NCBI RefSeq assembly: GCF_002563695.1
Contig: NZ_PDJI01000004.1
Span: 62,001 to 126,000 of the forward strand
Length of the DNA: 64,000 bases
DNA from: Georgenia soli
Lineage (GTDB): Bacteria > Actinomycetota > Actinomycetes > Actinomycetales > Actinomycetaceae
Direction of reading: 5' to 3'
A program made the translations under genes and the position numbers. This document shows positions 28,126-36,795 of this stretch, piece after piece (position 1 is the stretch's first letter; the number at the start of each line of letters is the position of its first letter). Below the pieces are notes generated by a model, which was given only the letters and a program-made list of their open reading frames with translations, had not been told where the DNA came from and ran no database searches.

Positions 28126-30248
28126 GCCGGCAGGCTCGCGACGCCCGGCTCGTGGAAGCGCGCCCCCGTCGCCGCCTCCGCGGCGCCGGTCCGGTCGAGG
28201 TAGGGGGTGATGCCGCCGAGGTGCAGCGGCCAGCCCGCCCCCAGGATCATCGCGAGGTCGACGTCCTGCGCGTCCCGGGCTACGCCCTCGGCGAGCAGCA
28301 GCCCCGCCTCCTCGGCCAGCGCGCGGCGCACACGGTCTAGCAGCGCCCCGGCGTCCGGCGGCTGCGGCACGCGACGGGCGCCGAACAGCTCGCCGACGGC
28401 GGGGTCCACCGGCGAGCTCGCGCTCGGACGCCCCTCGCCGAGGACGAAGCTGCGCCCGGACTCCACGACCGCGGCCAGCCCGGGGGAGTCGGGGTAGCGC
28501 TCCCCGAGGTTCTGGCGCAGCGAGACCAGCACGTGCTCCGCCACGGCGGGCCCGACCAGCTGGAGCAGCTGGAAGGGACCCATCGGCAGCCCCATCGGAC
28601 GCAGGGCAGCGTCCGCCTCGGTGACGGGCGTGCCCTCCTCGAGCGCCCCGAGAACCTCCCCGAGCAGCCGGATCAGCAGCCGGTTGACCACGAAGCCGGG
28701 GGCGTCGGCGACGGCGACGGCTGTCTTGCGGCACGCCTGCGCGACGGCGAACGCGGTGGCGTAGCTCGTCTCGTCCGTGGCCGCGGCCCGGACCACCTCC
28801 ACCAGCGGCATCATCGCGACCGGGTTGAAGAAGTGCAGGCCCACCACCCGTTCGGAATGGCGCAGGTGCTCCGCCATGGCGGTGACGGACAGCGCAGAGG
28901 TGTTGGTGGCCAGCACGGTCGTCGGGGAGACGACGTCCTCGAGCTCGGCGAACACGCGCTGCTTGACCGCCAGCTCCTCGAAGACCGCCTCGATCACCAG
29001 GTCGGCACCGGCGAGGTCGCCGAGGTCGGTGGTGACGCGCAGCAGCGGCCGGAGCTGCTCGGCGTCCTCCTCGCGCAGGCGCCCCTTCGCGACGTCCTGG
29101 TCGATCTGGGCGTGCACGGCCGCAAGACCCTTCCGGGCGCGCTCGTCGTCGAGGTCCCGCATGGTGACGGGCACCCGAAGTGACCGGGCGAGGAGCAGCG
29201 CGAGCTGCCCGGCCATCAGCCCGGCGCCGGCCACGCCGACCGAGCGGATCTCGCGAGGCGCCACGTCCGCGGGGCGGCCGGCGGGCTTCTTCGCCCGCCG
29301 GGTCAGCAGGTCGAACGCGTACAGCCCCGCCCGGAGCTGGTCGCTCATCACGAGATCGACCAGCGCCTCGTCCTCGAGGGCGAAGGCTTCCGCCCGCGGG
29401 AGCGACCGTGCGGCGGCGACGGTGTCCAGGGCGCGGAGGGCGGCGGGGGCGCCCCCGGCGGCCCGGGCCTCGGCCAGCGGACGGCGGGCGGCCACCGCCG
29501 TCGTCCACTCCTGGTCCGTGGCGGCCGCGGCACGCCGCGGTTGCTCGACCTCACCGGCGACGACGGAGCGCAGCCAGGCCAGCGCGGGCGCCATGGCGTC
29601 CGCCGGACCGTCCGCGCCCGGGAGCACGACGTCGACGATCCCGGCGCGCAGGGCGTCGGCGACCTTGAGGGTGCGGTTGCCGCGCGCGGGGTTGTCCACG
29701 ACGACCGTCAGCGCGGTGTCGGGCCCGACGATCCGCGGCAGGGTGGTGCAGCCGCCCCACCCCGGGAGCAGGCCCAGGTGTGTCTCGGGCAGGCCGATCG
29801 CCCGCACGCCGGGGTCGGCGGCCCGGTAGTCGCAGGCGAGGGCGAGCTCGAGCCCGCCGCCCAGGGCCGCGCCGTTGAGGTGGGCGAGGGTGGGGACCGG
29901 GAGGTCCGCCAGGGCGGCGACCACGCGGTGGCCCGCCTCGGCGAGCTCGCGAACCTGCTCGGCGCGCGTGGCCGTCCGGATCAGGTGCAGGTCCGCGCCG
30001 GCGAGGAACGTGCGCCCGGTGCCGGTCAGCACGAGCGCGGCGATCTCCCCCGCGGACGCGCGGCGGGCGGCGTCGGCGAGGGCCCGCTCGACGTTGGCCA
30101 GGCCCGCGGGTCCGAGGGTGCAGGGCCGGTCGCTGCCGTCCTCGGGCGCGAGGGTGAGCACGAGCACGGTGCCGAGGTCCGGGACGACGACGTCGGAGGG
30201 CAGCACGACGGTGGTGCGCTCGGTGTACGTGGGGGAGGTGGTGGTCAC
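28119..30248 (-). CDS. FadB/FadJ-type bifunctional enoyl-CoA hydratase / 3-hydroxyacyl-CoA dehydrogenase
   Basis: A 709-residue fusion for fatty acid beta-oxidation. The N-terminal crotonase domain (about 10-210) has TGTGRTFLAGADL and HLNGAALGGGLELALACDY, with the catalytic glutamate in ETHLGLLPGWGG. The NAD domain begins at VGVAGAGLMAGQLALLLA (about 335), with the catalytic histidine in VVGLHFFNPVAMMPLVEVVR. C-terminal dehydrogenase domains follow. The GTG at 30248 is chosen for the GGAGAG five bases upstream; another GTG eight codons earlier is possible. In streptomycetes a thiolase gene (fadA) normally adjoins this gene next to the RNase D/DUF3000 pair; here that place is taken by pflA. 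Confidence 0.92.
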   Translation of the reverse strand: MTTTSPTYTERTTVVLPSDVVVPDLGTVLVLTLAPEDGSDRPCTLGPAGLANVERALADAARRASAGEIAALVLTGTGRTFLAGADLHLIRTATRAEQVRELAEAGHRVVAALADLPVPTLAHLNGAALGGGLELALACDYRAADPGVRAIGLPETHLGLLPGWGGCTTLPRIVGPDTALTVVVDNPARGNRTLKVADALRAGIVDVVLPGADGPADAMAPALAWLRSVVAGEVEQPRRAAAATDQEWTTAVAARRPLAEARAAGGAPAALRALDTVAAARSLPRAEAFALEDEALVDLVMSDQLRAGLYAFDLLTRRAKKPAGRPADVAPREIRSVGVAGAGLMAGQLALLLARSLRVPVTMRDLDDERARKGLAAVHAQIDQDVAKGRLREEDAEQLRPLLRVTTDLGDLAGADLVIEAVFEELAVKQRVFAELEDVVSPTTVLATNTSALSVTAMAEHLRHSERVVGLHFFNPVAMMPLVEVVRAAATDETSYATAFAVAQACRKTAVAVADAPGFVVNRLLIRLLGEVLGALEEGTPVTEADAALRPMGLPMGPFQLLQLVGPAVAEHVLVSLRQNLGERYPDSPGLAAVVESGRSFVLGEGRPSASSPVDPAVGELFGARRVPQPPDAGALLDRVRRALAEEAGLLLAEGVARDAQDVDLAMILGAGWPLHLGGITPYLDRTGAAEAATGARFHEPGVASLPAQ

Positions 30249-30350
30249 GGCTGCTCTCCGGATAGACGGCACTGTCGGTATCAGGTACTGCCGCAGACCC
30301 TACCGAAGGCCCGAGAGTCGTGTGGGTGGTGCGCGACCGGGAGGTGGCGG

Positions 30351-31634
30351 TCAGACCGCGCGCAGCGCCCGCACGAGCGGCTCCGCCACCGTCTCGACCT
30401 GCCACGGCCGGGCCCCGAGGGCGGTGAGCCGGTCGACGACCTGGCCGAGGCTCGGGCGGGGCTTGACGTCCCACGCGAGCTGACGCTGCGTGGCGGGTGA
30501 GAGCAGGTTCTCCTGCGGCAGGCGGAGCTGCTCGGCGAGGTTGCGCACGCTCGTGCGCACGGCGTCGAGGCGGAGCGCGGCCTCGGGGTTCTTGTCCGGC
30601 CAGGACCGCGGCGCGGGCAGCTGGCCCGGGACGTGCGGGGCACGCCGGCTCGGCAGCTCGGACTCGGGCAGGGCGAGCGCCCGCGAGACGGCGGCGAACC
30701 AGTACGGCAGGTGCCGGCGGGTGCCCTTGCCGGAGAACTCCCTGAGCCGTCCGAGCTCCTCCACGGACCGCGGCCTCGTCCGGGCGGCGGCCACGATGGC
30801 GGCGGCTGGCAGCACCCTGCCGGGTGCGCGGTCGCGGCGGCGGGCGAGGTCCTCCCGTGCGTGCCACAGCTCCCGGGCGACGGCGAGCCCGCGGGGGTCG
30901 CGCACCACCTGCAGGCCCGCAGTGCGGCGCCACGGGTCCGCCCGCGGCGGGGCCGGGGGAGCGGTGCGCACGTGCTCGAACTCCTCCAGGGCCCAGCGCA
31001 GCTTGCCGGCCTCCTCGAGCTGGACGGTCAGGACCTGACGCAGCTCCACGAGAAGCTCCACGTCCAGCGCGGCGTAGCGCAGCCACGGGGCCGGCAGCGG
31101 GCGGGTCGACCAGTCCGCCGCGGAGTGCTCCTTGGCGAGCGCGTACCCGAGGTTCTCGGCGACGACGGCGGCCAGCCCGACGTGGGCGCGCCCGAGCAGG
31201 CGGGAGGCGAGCTCGGTGTCGAACAGCGCCGCCGGCGTCAGGCCCAGCTCGCGCAGGCAGGGCAGGTCCTGGTCGGCCGCGTGCAGGACCCACTCCGCCG
31301 GGTTCACGACGGTGGCCAGCCCGCCGAGCTCGGGCAGCGCCACGGGGTCGAGCAGCACGGTCCCGGCACCCGGCCGGCGGAGCTGGACGAGGTAGGCGCG
31401 CTGGCCGTACCGGAACCCGGAGGCACGCTCGGCGTCCACGGCGAGCGGCCCGCCGGCGGCGGCGAGCCGTGCGGTCGCCTCGGCCAGGTCGGCCTCGGTG
31501 GCGGTGACGGGTGGCACGCCCTCGGCGGGCTCGAGGAGCGGGACGGTACGGGTCTCCTCCGCCGTCGCCACACCGTCCCCGCCGGGAGAGATCCCGGTGT
31601 CGACGTGGTCGTGGGCGTCGGTGGTGGCAGGCAC
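30351..31634 (-). CDS. Ribonuclease D-like HRDC domain protein
   Basis: A 427-residue protein with an N-terminal DEDDy 3'-5' exonuclease domain: motif I has Asp67 and Glu69 (AVDAERASG), motif II HAADQDLPCL, and motif III WLRYAALDVELLVEL with the tyrosine and aspartate. An HRDC domain follows (about 235-310; ARELWHAREDLARRRDR...), and a second HRDC-like region lies near the C-terminus. It should process structured RNA, probably tRNA precursors. The first 40 residues are an unconserved acidic leader. The position next to DUF3000 is the standard actinobacterial arrangement (Rv2681-Rv2680). Confidence 0.92.
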   Translation of the reverse strand: MPATTDAHDHVDTGISPGGDGVATAEETRTVPLLEPAEGVPPVTATEADLAEATARLAAAGGPLAVDAERASGFRYGQRAYLVQLRRPGAGTVLLDPVALPELGGLATVVNPAEWVLHAADQDLPCLRELGLTPAALFDTELASRLLGRAHVGLAAVVAENLGYALAKEHSAADWSTRPLPAPWLRYAALDVELLVELRQVLTVQLEEAGKLRWALEEFEHVRTAPPAPPRADPWRRTAGLQVVRDPRGLAVARELWHAREDLARRRDRAPGRVLPAAAIVAAARTRPRSVEELGRLREFSGKGTRRHLPYWFAAVSRALALPESELPSRRAPHVPGQLPAPRSWPDKNPEAALRLDAVRTSVRNLAEQLRLPQENLLSPATQRQLAWDVKPRPSLGQVVDRLTALGARPWQVETVAEPLVRALRAV

Positions 31635-31669
31635 GGCCTCAACGGTACGACGGCGCGGCCCGCCCCGCG

Positions 31670-31748
31670 TGCGCGGCGCGCGAGTCAGTGGTGCCCGTAG
31701 GTCAGTGGTGTGCGCCAGTCCGCGGCGCGCGACTCCCGTGCGCGCGGG
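31670..31748. repeat. Degenerate direct repeats between RNase D and DUF3000 genes
   Basis: GTCAGTGGTG occurs at 31684-31693 and 31701-31710, and a 14-base module GCGGCGCGCGAGTC recurs with one change at 31720-31735. The spacer between the two same-strand genes is built largely of these pieces. Confidence 0.4.
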
Positions 31749-32333
31749 TCAGCGGCGCCGGTTGAAGGAGGCGACGTTCTCCGGGAGCGGTTCCAGCCCG
31801 GCCGCCTGGCAGGCCAGCGCGGCCCAGGCCTTCAGGTGGGGGCCGAGGTCCGGCGTCGTCGGCGTCCAGGACGCGCGGACCTCGATCTCGACCTCGCCGC
31901 CCCGCAGCTCGAGCCCGCCGAAGGTCTCCGAGAGCACGCGGGTGACCGTGCCGGAGAGGTCGTGGTACCCGGCGCCGGCGTCCGAGAGCGCGTCCGTGAG
32001 CCAGGTCCAGCCGACCTCGCCGAGCAGCGGGTCGGCGCCGAGCTCCTCCTCGAGGCGCGCCTTGGCGAGCACGATGACGCGGAAGGTGCCGTTCCACGCC
32101 TCCTGGCCGGCCGGGTCGTGGAGCACCACGAACCGGCCGTGCCCGAGCATCGTGTCGGGGTCCATCGTGCGCAGCCGGTCGTTGACCTCGCCGGTCAGGG
32201 CCAGGGCGTACGGGGCGATCCGGGTGGGCGCCGGGACCTCCTCCAGGTGCAGCTCGGGGCGCAGCCGATGCCCGCGCAGGCTCAGCAGCGCGGTCTCGAA
32301 CTCCGGCGGTGCCACCGCCTCGTCACCGGTCAC
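31749..32333 (-). CDS. DUF3000 family protein
   Basis: A 194-residue protein beginning at GTG (32333). It shows the family pattern: an N-terminal FETALLSLRGHRLRPELHLEEVPAP, a central GHGRFVVLHDPAGQEAWNGTFRVIVLAKA, and a C-terminal LKAWAALACQAAGLEPLPENVASFNRR. No membrane segment or catalytic motif is recognisable, and the function is unknown. It is probably the first gene of a DUF3000-RNase D unit, although 114 bases of repeats separate them. A TAGCCT hexamer ends six bases before the start. Confidence 0.9.
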   Translation of the reverse strand: MTGDEAVAPPEFETALLSLRGHRLRPELHLEEVPAPTRIAPYALALTGEVNDRLRTMDPDTMLGHGRFVVLHDPAGQEAWNGTFRVIVLAKARLEEELGADPLLGEVGWTWLTDALSDAGAGYHDLSGTVTRVLSETFGGLELRGGEVEIEVRASWTPTTPDLGPHLKAWAALACQAAGLEPLPENVASFNRRR

Positions 32334-32339
32334 GTGCTC

Positions 32340-32345
32340 AGGCTA
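32340..32345 (-). promoter_or_regulatory. Candidate -10 element of the DUF3000 gene (leaderless)
   Basis: On the minus strand TAGCCT is followed by six bases and the GTG start; no ribosome-binding site fits between them. Confidence 0.4.
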
Positions 32346-32398
32346 GGACTCGCGCGCGGCTCCCGGGGGCAGGCCGCGCCCGACTCGCCGGGCGGCAC

Positions 32399-32404
32399 TA
32401 TGCT
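32399..32404 (+). promoter_or_regulatory. Candidate -10 element of the ATP-grasp ligase gene
   Basis: TATGCT lies 29 bases before the TTG start at 32434, with GGAGA between as the ribosome-binding site. It forms a divergent promoter pair with the DUF3000 element. Confidence 0.35.
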
Positions 32405-32433
32405 CGCCGAGGTCCCCGCACTTTGGAGAAGAT

Positions 32434-33645
32434 TTGGCCGACAGCTCCGCAGCCGCAGTCCGTCCCGTCATCCTGGGCGGTGACATCGGGGCCTACGCCA
32501 CCGCGCGGACCTTCCACGAGACCTACGGCGTGCGCTCTGTCGTGCTCGCCGGCGTCGAGACCTGGGCGGTCACGGGCTCCGTCGCCGTCGACCACCGCGT
32601 CGTGACCGGGCTGTCCGACCCTGACCTGCTGGTCGCCGCGATCCGCGAGGTGGTCGCCGAGGAGCCTGACAGGACGCACATCGTCCTCGGCAGCGCCGAC
32701 TGGCTCGTGGACGCGCTCGTGACCCACCGCGACCAGCTGGGCGACGTCGTCGTGCCCTACGCCGGGACCGACGCGATGGCGCGGGTGACGGACAAGGGCA
32801 CGTTCACCGCGCTGTGCGAGCAGCTCGGCATCCCCGTCCCCGCCACGGTGGTGCTGCGGGCCGCCGACGGCCCCGACGCAGCCGCCGGACTGACGTTCCC
32901 GGTGGTGGTCAAGGCGGCCTCGACGACGGCGTACCACGCCGTCTCCTTCGCCGGGAAGAAGAAGGTGGACCGGGCCGACGACGTCACCGAGCTGGGGCAG
33001 GTCCTCTCGCGCATCGCGGCGGGCGGGTTCGGCGGCGACCTCCTCGTCCAGGAGCTCGTGCCGGGCGGGGACGCCGAGATGGCGGCGGTGAACCTCTTCT
33101 TCGACGCCGACGGCGTGTGGCGCTTCGCGCAGTTCGGGCGCGTGCTGCTGGAGGAGCACACCCCCGGGGCGCTCGGGAACTCGGTCGCCCAGGTCACCGG
33201 CGTCGACGCCGAGGCCGTCGACCACGCCAGGCGGCTGCTGGAGCACGTGGGCTGGCGCGGGTTCGCCAACGTGGACCTCAAGCGGGACCCGCGGGACGGC
33301 GTCTACCGCTTCCTGGAGGTCAACCCGCGGGTGGGTCGCAGCGGGTACGCCGTGACGGCCTCCGGCCACGACATCTCCCGCATGTACGTCGACGCCTTCG
33401 TCGAGGGCCGGCCGGCCGACCCTGTGGTGAGCACCGCCGAGCACCTCTTCCACGTGGTGCCGCTGAGCCTGGTGCGCCGGTACGTCAGCCCGGACGACGC
33501 CGCGCTCGTGCGCCGGCTGGCGCGTCAGGGGAGGGCGACGAACCCGCTGCTCTACCGCGCCGAGCGCAACCCGCGGCGGTGGGCGAACATCGCGGCCGCG
33601 CAGCTGAACCAGTTCCGGAAGTTCGCCCGGCACTACCCGCACTGA
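32434..33645 (+). CDS. ATP-grasp carboxylate--amine ligase (COG3919-type)
   Basis: A 403-residue ATP-grasp enzyme starting at TTG, chosen because GGAGA lies six bases upstream and no ATG or GTG fits the conserved opening (RPVILGGDIGAYATARTF). Domain order is a preATP-grasp fold (10-110), lysine-bearing strands VVVKAASTTAYHAV and LLVQELVPGGDAEMAAVNLFF, and the metal-binding end FANVDLKRDPRDGVYRFLEVNPRVG with Asp, Glu and Asn ligands. It should couple a carboxylate to an amine through an acyl phosphate. Enzymes of this group include peptidoglycan cross-bridge ligases such as D-aspartate ligase, so a cell-wall role is possible but unproven. It is monocistronic. Confidence 0.8.
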   Translation: MADSSAAAVRPVILGGDIGAYATARTFHETYGVRSVVLAGVETWAVTGSVAVDHRVVTGLSDPDLLVAAIREVVAEEPDRTHIVLGSADWLVDALVTHRDQLGDVVVPYAGTDAMARVTDKGTFTALCEQLGIPVPATVVLRAADGPDAAAGLTFPVVVKAASTTAYHAVSFAGKKKVDRADDVTELGQVLSRIAAGGFGGDLLVQELVPGGDAEMAAVNLFFDADGVWRFAQFGRVLLEEHTPGALGNSVAQVTGVDAEAVDHARRLLEHVGWRGFANVDLKRDPRDGVYRFLEVNPRVGRSGYAVTASGHDISRMYVDAFVEGRPADPVVSTAEHLFHVVPLSLVRRYVSPDDAALVRRLARQGRATNPLLYRAERNPRRWANIAAAQLNQFRKFARHYPH

Positions 33646-33669
33646 GAACTGAATTACAGTACGTGACTG

Positions 33670-33710
33670 TTGCGTATATCTGGGTTAGGGTCTCCTTCGT
33701 TAGGTAACCC
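33670..33710 (+). promoter_or_regulatory. Promoter region of the siderophore importer with DtxR/IdeR-like half-sites
   Basis: TTAGGG at 33685-33690 and GTTAGGTAACCC at 33699-33710 resemble half-sites of the DtxR iron box (TTAGGTTAG...). GGGTTA (33682-33687) and TAACCC (33705-33710) also make an inverted pair 17 bases apart. A possible -10 TATATC (33675-33680) precedes them. Neither half-site forms a full 19-base consensus. Confidence 0.35.
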
Positions 33711-33726
33711 TTCCTCAGGAGAACAC

Positions 33727-34689
33727 GTGAGCAGCACCTCGCGCCGGGCCGCCGTGGCCGCAGGCTCCCTCGCCCTGGCCACCGCACTCGCGGCCTGCTC
33801 GTCGTCCGGCGCCGACGGTGGCGCGGGCGACGCGGAGACTGCCGAGACGGTCACCGTCGAGCACGCCCAGGGCAGCACCGAGGTCCCTGCCGACCCGCAG
33901 CGCGTGGTGGTGCTCGACATGGGGGTCCTGGACACCCTCGACACGCTCGGGGTCGACGTCGTGGGGCTGCCCAAGGCCAACGTGCCGTCGTTCCTGGGCG
34001 AGTACGAATCCGACGAGTACACCGACGTCGGCACCCTCCAGGAGCCCGACTACGAGGCGCTCGCCCGGCTCGACCCCGACCTGGTCATCGTCGGGTTCCG
34101 CTCCGCGGCCGCGTACCCGGAGCTGTCGAAGAGCTTCCCCACCGTCGACGCGACCTTCGAGTGGAGCGGCGACTACCTCGCCAACTTCGGCGAGAGCGCC
34201 ACGATGCTGGGCGAGATCTTCGGCAAGGAGTCCGAGGTCGAGGCCGCGCTGGCGGACATCGAGACCCAGGCGGAGGAGATCCGGCCCGCCGGCGAGGCGG
34301 CCGGCTCCGGCATGGTGCTGATGACCTCCGGGGGCGAGGTGACCCTCAACGGCGCCGACTCCCGCTTCGGGCTGATCTACTCCGAGCTCGGCGTCACCGA
34401 GGCCGAGACCGGTGTCGAGGCCGCCGACCACGGCGAGGCCGTCTCCTTCGAGCTCATCCGGGACGTGAACCCCGACTGGATGTTCGTCGTCGACCGCGAC
34501 GCCGCGATCGGCGAGTCGAGCGGCCAGGCGGCGGAGCAGGTGCTGGACAACGAGCTGGTCACCTCCACCACCGCGTGGCAGGAGGACCAGGTGGTCTACC
34601 TCGACGGCGAGCGGTGGTACGTGGTCATGCACGGCCTGAGCAACGTGCCGGCGATGCTGGACGAGGTCGGGACGGCGCTGGCCCGGTGA
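33727..34689 (+). CDS. Ferric-siderophore ABC transporter substrate-binding lipoprotein
   Basis: A 320-residue periplasmic-binding-type protein. GTG at 33727 follows AGGAGA and leads into a lipoprotein signal with a lipobox ending AAC about residue 23 (LATALAACSSSG). The helical-backbone siderophore-binding fold is shown by PQRVVVLDMGVLDTLDTLGVDVVGLP, a PDY-EALARLDPDLVIVG segment and the C-terminal NPDWMFVVDRDAAIGE. It closely resembles YclQ/FatB-type catecholate (petrobactin-like) receptors. It is the first of four overlapping genes forming an importer, with iron-box-like sequence upstream. Confidence 0.92.
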   Translation: MSSTSRRAAVAAGSLALATALAACSSSGADGGAGDAETAETVTVEHAQGSTEVPADPQRVVVLDMGVLDTLDTLGVDVVGLPKANVPSFLGEYESDEYTDVGTLQEPDYEALARLDPDLVIVGFRSAAAYPELSKSFPTVDATFEWSGDYLANFGESATMLGEIFGKESEVEAALADIETQAEEIRPAGEAAGSGMVLMTSGGEVTLNGADSRFGLIYSELGVTEAETGVEAADHGEAVSFELIRDVNPDWMFVVDRDAAIGESSGQAAEQVLDNELVTSTTAWQEDQVVYLDGERWYVVMHGLSNVPAMLDEVGTALAR

Positions 34690-35804
34690 CAGGCCCGGAA
34701 CTGCGGTCGGGGCGCGGGGCCGTCAGCACGACGGCCCCGCGCCCTGCCGCGCGTCTGCACCCCGGGACGGGCGCCGAGGCGCCGCCGGCGGCGCGGTCGC
34801 AGGTGGCCCGCCCGGTCGGGCGCCCCGGCGTCCTGCGGCAGCGTCTGGGGCTTCTCGGGGGCCTGGCGGCCGTCCTCCTCCTCGCGGCGATCTCGCTGTT
34901 CGTCGGCGTGTCCGAGCTCTCGGTGGGCGACGTCCTCACGGGTGACCTCGACGACGCGCAGCGACAGACCCTGCTCGCCTCGCGGGTGCCCCGCACCGTC
35001 TCGATCCTGCTCGCCGGGTCGGCGATGGCGGTCGTCGGGCTCGTCATGCAGCTCCTGGTGCGCAACAAGTTCGTCGAGCCGTCCACGGCCGGGACCACCG
35101 AGTCCGCCGGCCTCGGGCTGCTCGTCGTGACCCTGCTCGCCCCCGGGATGCCGCTGCTGGGCAAGATGGGGGTCGCCGCCGTGTTCGCCCTCGCCGGGAC
35201 GGCCCTGTTCCTGCTGATCCTGCGACGGATCCAGCTGCGCTCCGTCGTCGTCGTCCCGCTGGTCGGGATGATGCTCGCGGGCGTCGTGGGCGCCCTGTCG
35301 ACGTTCCTGGCCTACGGCAACGACCTGCTGCACACCCTGTCGAGCTGGATGACGGGCGACTTCTCCGGCGTCGTGCGCGGACGTTACGAGATGCTCTGGA
35401 TCGTCGCGGGCTGCGCCGTCGTGGCCTACCTCGCGGCCAACCGGTTCACGGTGGCCGGGCTGGGGCAGGAGTTCACCACCAACCTGGGCCTCAACTACCG
35501 GCGGGTCCTGGCGCTCGGCCTCGCGATCGTGGCCGTGACCAGCGCGGTGGTCGTGGTCGTGGTGGGCGGGCTGCCCTTCCTCGGGCTGGTGGTCCCCAAC
35601 GTCGTCTCGCTCGCGATGGGCGACTACCTGCGCCGGTCGCTGCCCTGGGTGGCGCTCGTCGGGGCGGGGTTCGTGCTCGTGTGCGACATCGTCGGCCGGC
35701 TGGTGATCTACCCCGCCGAGGTGCCCATCGGCATCGTGGTCGGCATCGTCGGCGCGGGCCTGTTCCTGTACCTGCTGCTGCGGAGGCCCTCCGGTGCTCG
35801 CTGA
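34686..35804 (+). CDS. Iron-siderophore ABC transporter permease (FecCD family)
   Basis: A 372-residue integral membrane permease whose GTG start overlaps the binding-protein stop. A charged, Pro/Ala-rich N-terminus of about 55 residues precedes eight to ten helices. FecCD marks are RVPRTVSILLAGSAMAVVGLVMQLLVRN near residue 100 and GLPFLGLVVPNVVSLAMGDYLRRSLPW in the cytoplasmic coupling region near 300. It is a YclN-like first permease that pairs with the next gene, which it overlaps by 11 bases. Confidence 0.93.
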   Translation: MTGPELRSGRGAVSTTAPRPAARLHPGTGAEAPPAARSQVARPVGRPGVLRQRLGLLGGLAAVLLLAAISLFVGVSELSVGDVLTGDLDDAQRQTLLASRVPRTVSILLAGSAMAVVGLVMQLLVRNKFVEPSTAGTTESAGLGLLVVTLLAPGMPLLGKMGVAAVFALAGTALFLLILRRIQLRSVVVVPLVGMMLAGVVGALSTFLAYGNDLLHTLSSWMTGDFSGVVRGRYEMLWIVAGCAVVAYLAANRFTVAGLGQEFTTNLGLNYRRVLALGLAIVAVTSAVVVVVVGGLPFLGLVVPNVVSLAMGDYLRRSLPWVALVGAGFVLVCDIVGRLVIYPAEVPIGIVVGIVGAGLFLYLLLRRPSGAR

Positions 35805-36795
35805 CGCCTCTGCCACGCTCGCCGCGACCGAACGGCGCCCGGCGGGCCCCCGTCCCGGACTGCGGGTGGCTCTGCTGGGAGCCGCGGCCGCCCTCGTCGT
35901 CCTCGGGTTCCTCGTGGTCGGCGCCTTCGACGCGCTCGCCCTTCTCGTGCCCATGCGGGTCGAGCGCGTGGCGGCCATGGTGCTCGTCGGCGTCGCCATC
36001 GCCGTCTCCACGGTGCTGTTCCAGACCGTGACCGAGAACCGCATCCTCACGCCGTCGATCATGGGCTTCGACGCCCTGTACGCGCTGATCCAGACCTCCG
36101 CGGTGTTCTTCCTCGGGTCCGGGACGGTCAACGGCCTGGCGCCGCCGCTGCGCTTCGCGGTCGAGGTGGCGGCGATGCTCGTCTTCTCGTTCCTGATCTT
36201 CCGGTGGGTCTTCGGCGGCGCGCGGCGCAGCCTGTACCTGGTGGTGCTCGTCGGGATCGTCTTCGGCGTGCTGTTCCGCTCGCTGGCGACGTTCATGCAG
36301 CGGGTGATCGACCCGAACGAGTACCTCATCGTCCAGGACCGCCTCTTCGCCTCGTTCAACGCCGTCGACCCGACCCTCCTGGTCGTGTGCGCGGCCGTCG
36401 TGGCGGTCGCCTCGGCGTGGGTGTGGAGCCGCCGGCGCGAGCTCGACGTCCTCGCGCTCGGCCGGGCGAACGCGGTGACCCTGGGCCTGGAGCACCACCG
36501 CAGCACCATGGCCGTGCTGCTGGTGTGCGCGCTGCTCGTCTCCGTCTCCACCGCCCTGGTCGGGCCGATCACCTTCTTCGGCCTGCTGGTGGCGAACCTC
36601 GCCTACCTCGTGGCCGGGACCCACCGCCACGCGTACGTGCTGCCGGTGGCGTCGCTGCTCGCCGTCGTCACGCTCGTGGGCGGCCAGACCATCCTCGAGC
36701 ACGTGTTCGGCCTGGACACCGTGCTCAGCGTCATCGTCGAGTTCGTCGGAGGAATTGTGTTCATCATGCTGCTCGTGCGGGGAGGCCGCCGATGA
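35794..36795 (+). CDS. Iron-siderophore ABC transporter permease (FecCD family)
   Basis: A 333-residue second permease subunit with about nine hydrophobic helices. VERVAAMVLVGVAIAVSTVLFQTVTENRILTPSIMGFD (residues about 50-90) and VGPITFFGLLVANLAYLV (about 245-265) are the characteristic FecCD segments. It starts at GTG inside the preceding gene and overlaps the ATG of the ATPase gene, so all four products should be made in a fixed ratio. Confidence 0.93.
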   Translation: MLADASATLAATERRPAGPRPGLRVALLGAAAALVVLGFLVVGAFDALALLVPMRVERVAAMVLVGVAIAVSTVLFQTVTENRILTPSIMGFDALYALIQTSAVFFLGSGTVNGLAPPLRFAVEVAAMLVFSFLIFRWVFGGARRSLYLVVLVGIVFGVLFRSLATFMQRVIDPNEYLIVQDRLFASFNAVDPTLLVVCAAVVAVASAWVWSRRRELDVLALGRANAVTLGLEHHRSTMAVLLVCALLVSVSTALVGPITFFGLLVANLAYLVAGTHRHAYVLPVASLLAVVTLVGGQTILEHVFGLDTVLSVIVEFVGGIVFIMLLVRGGRR

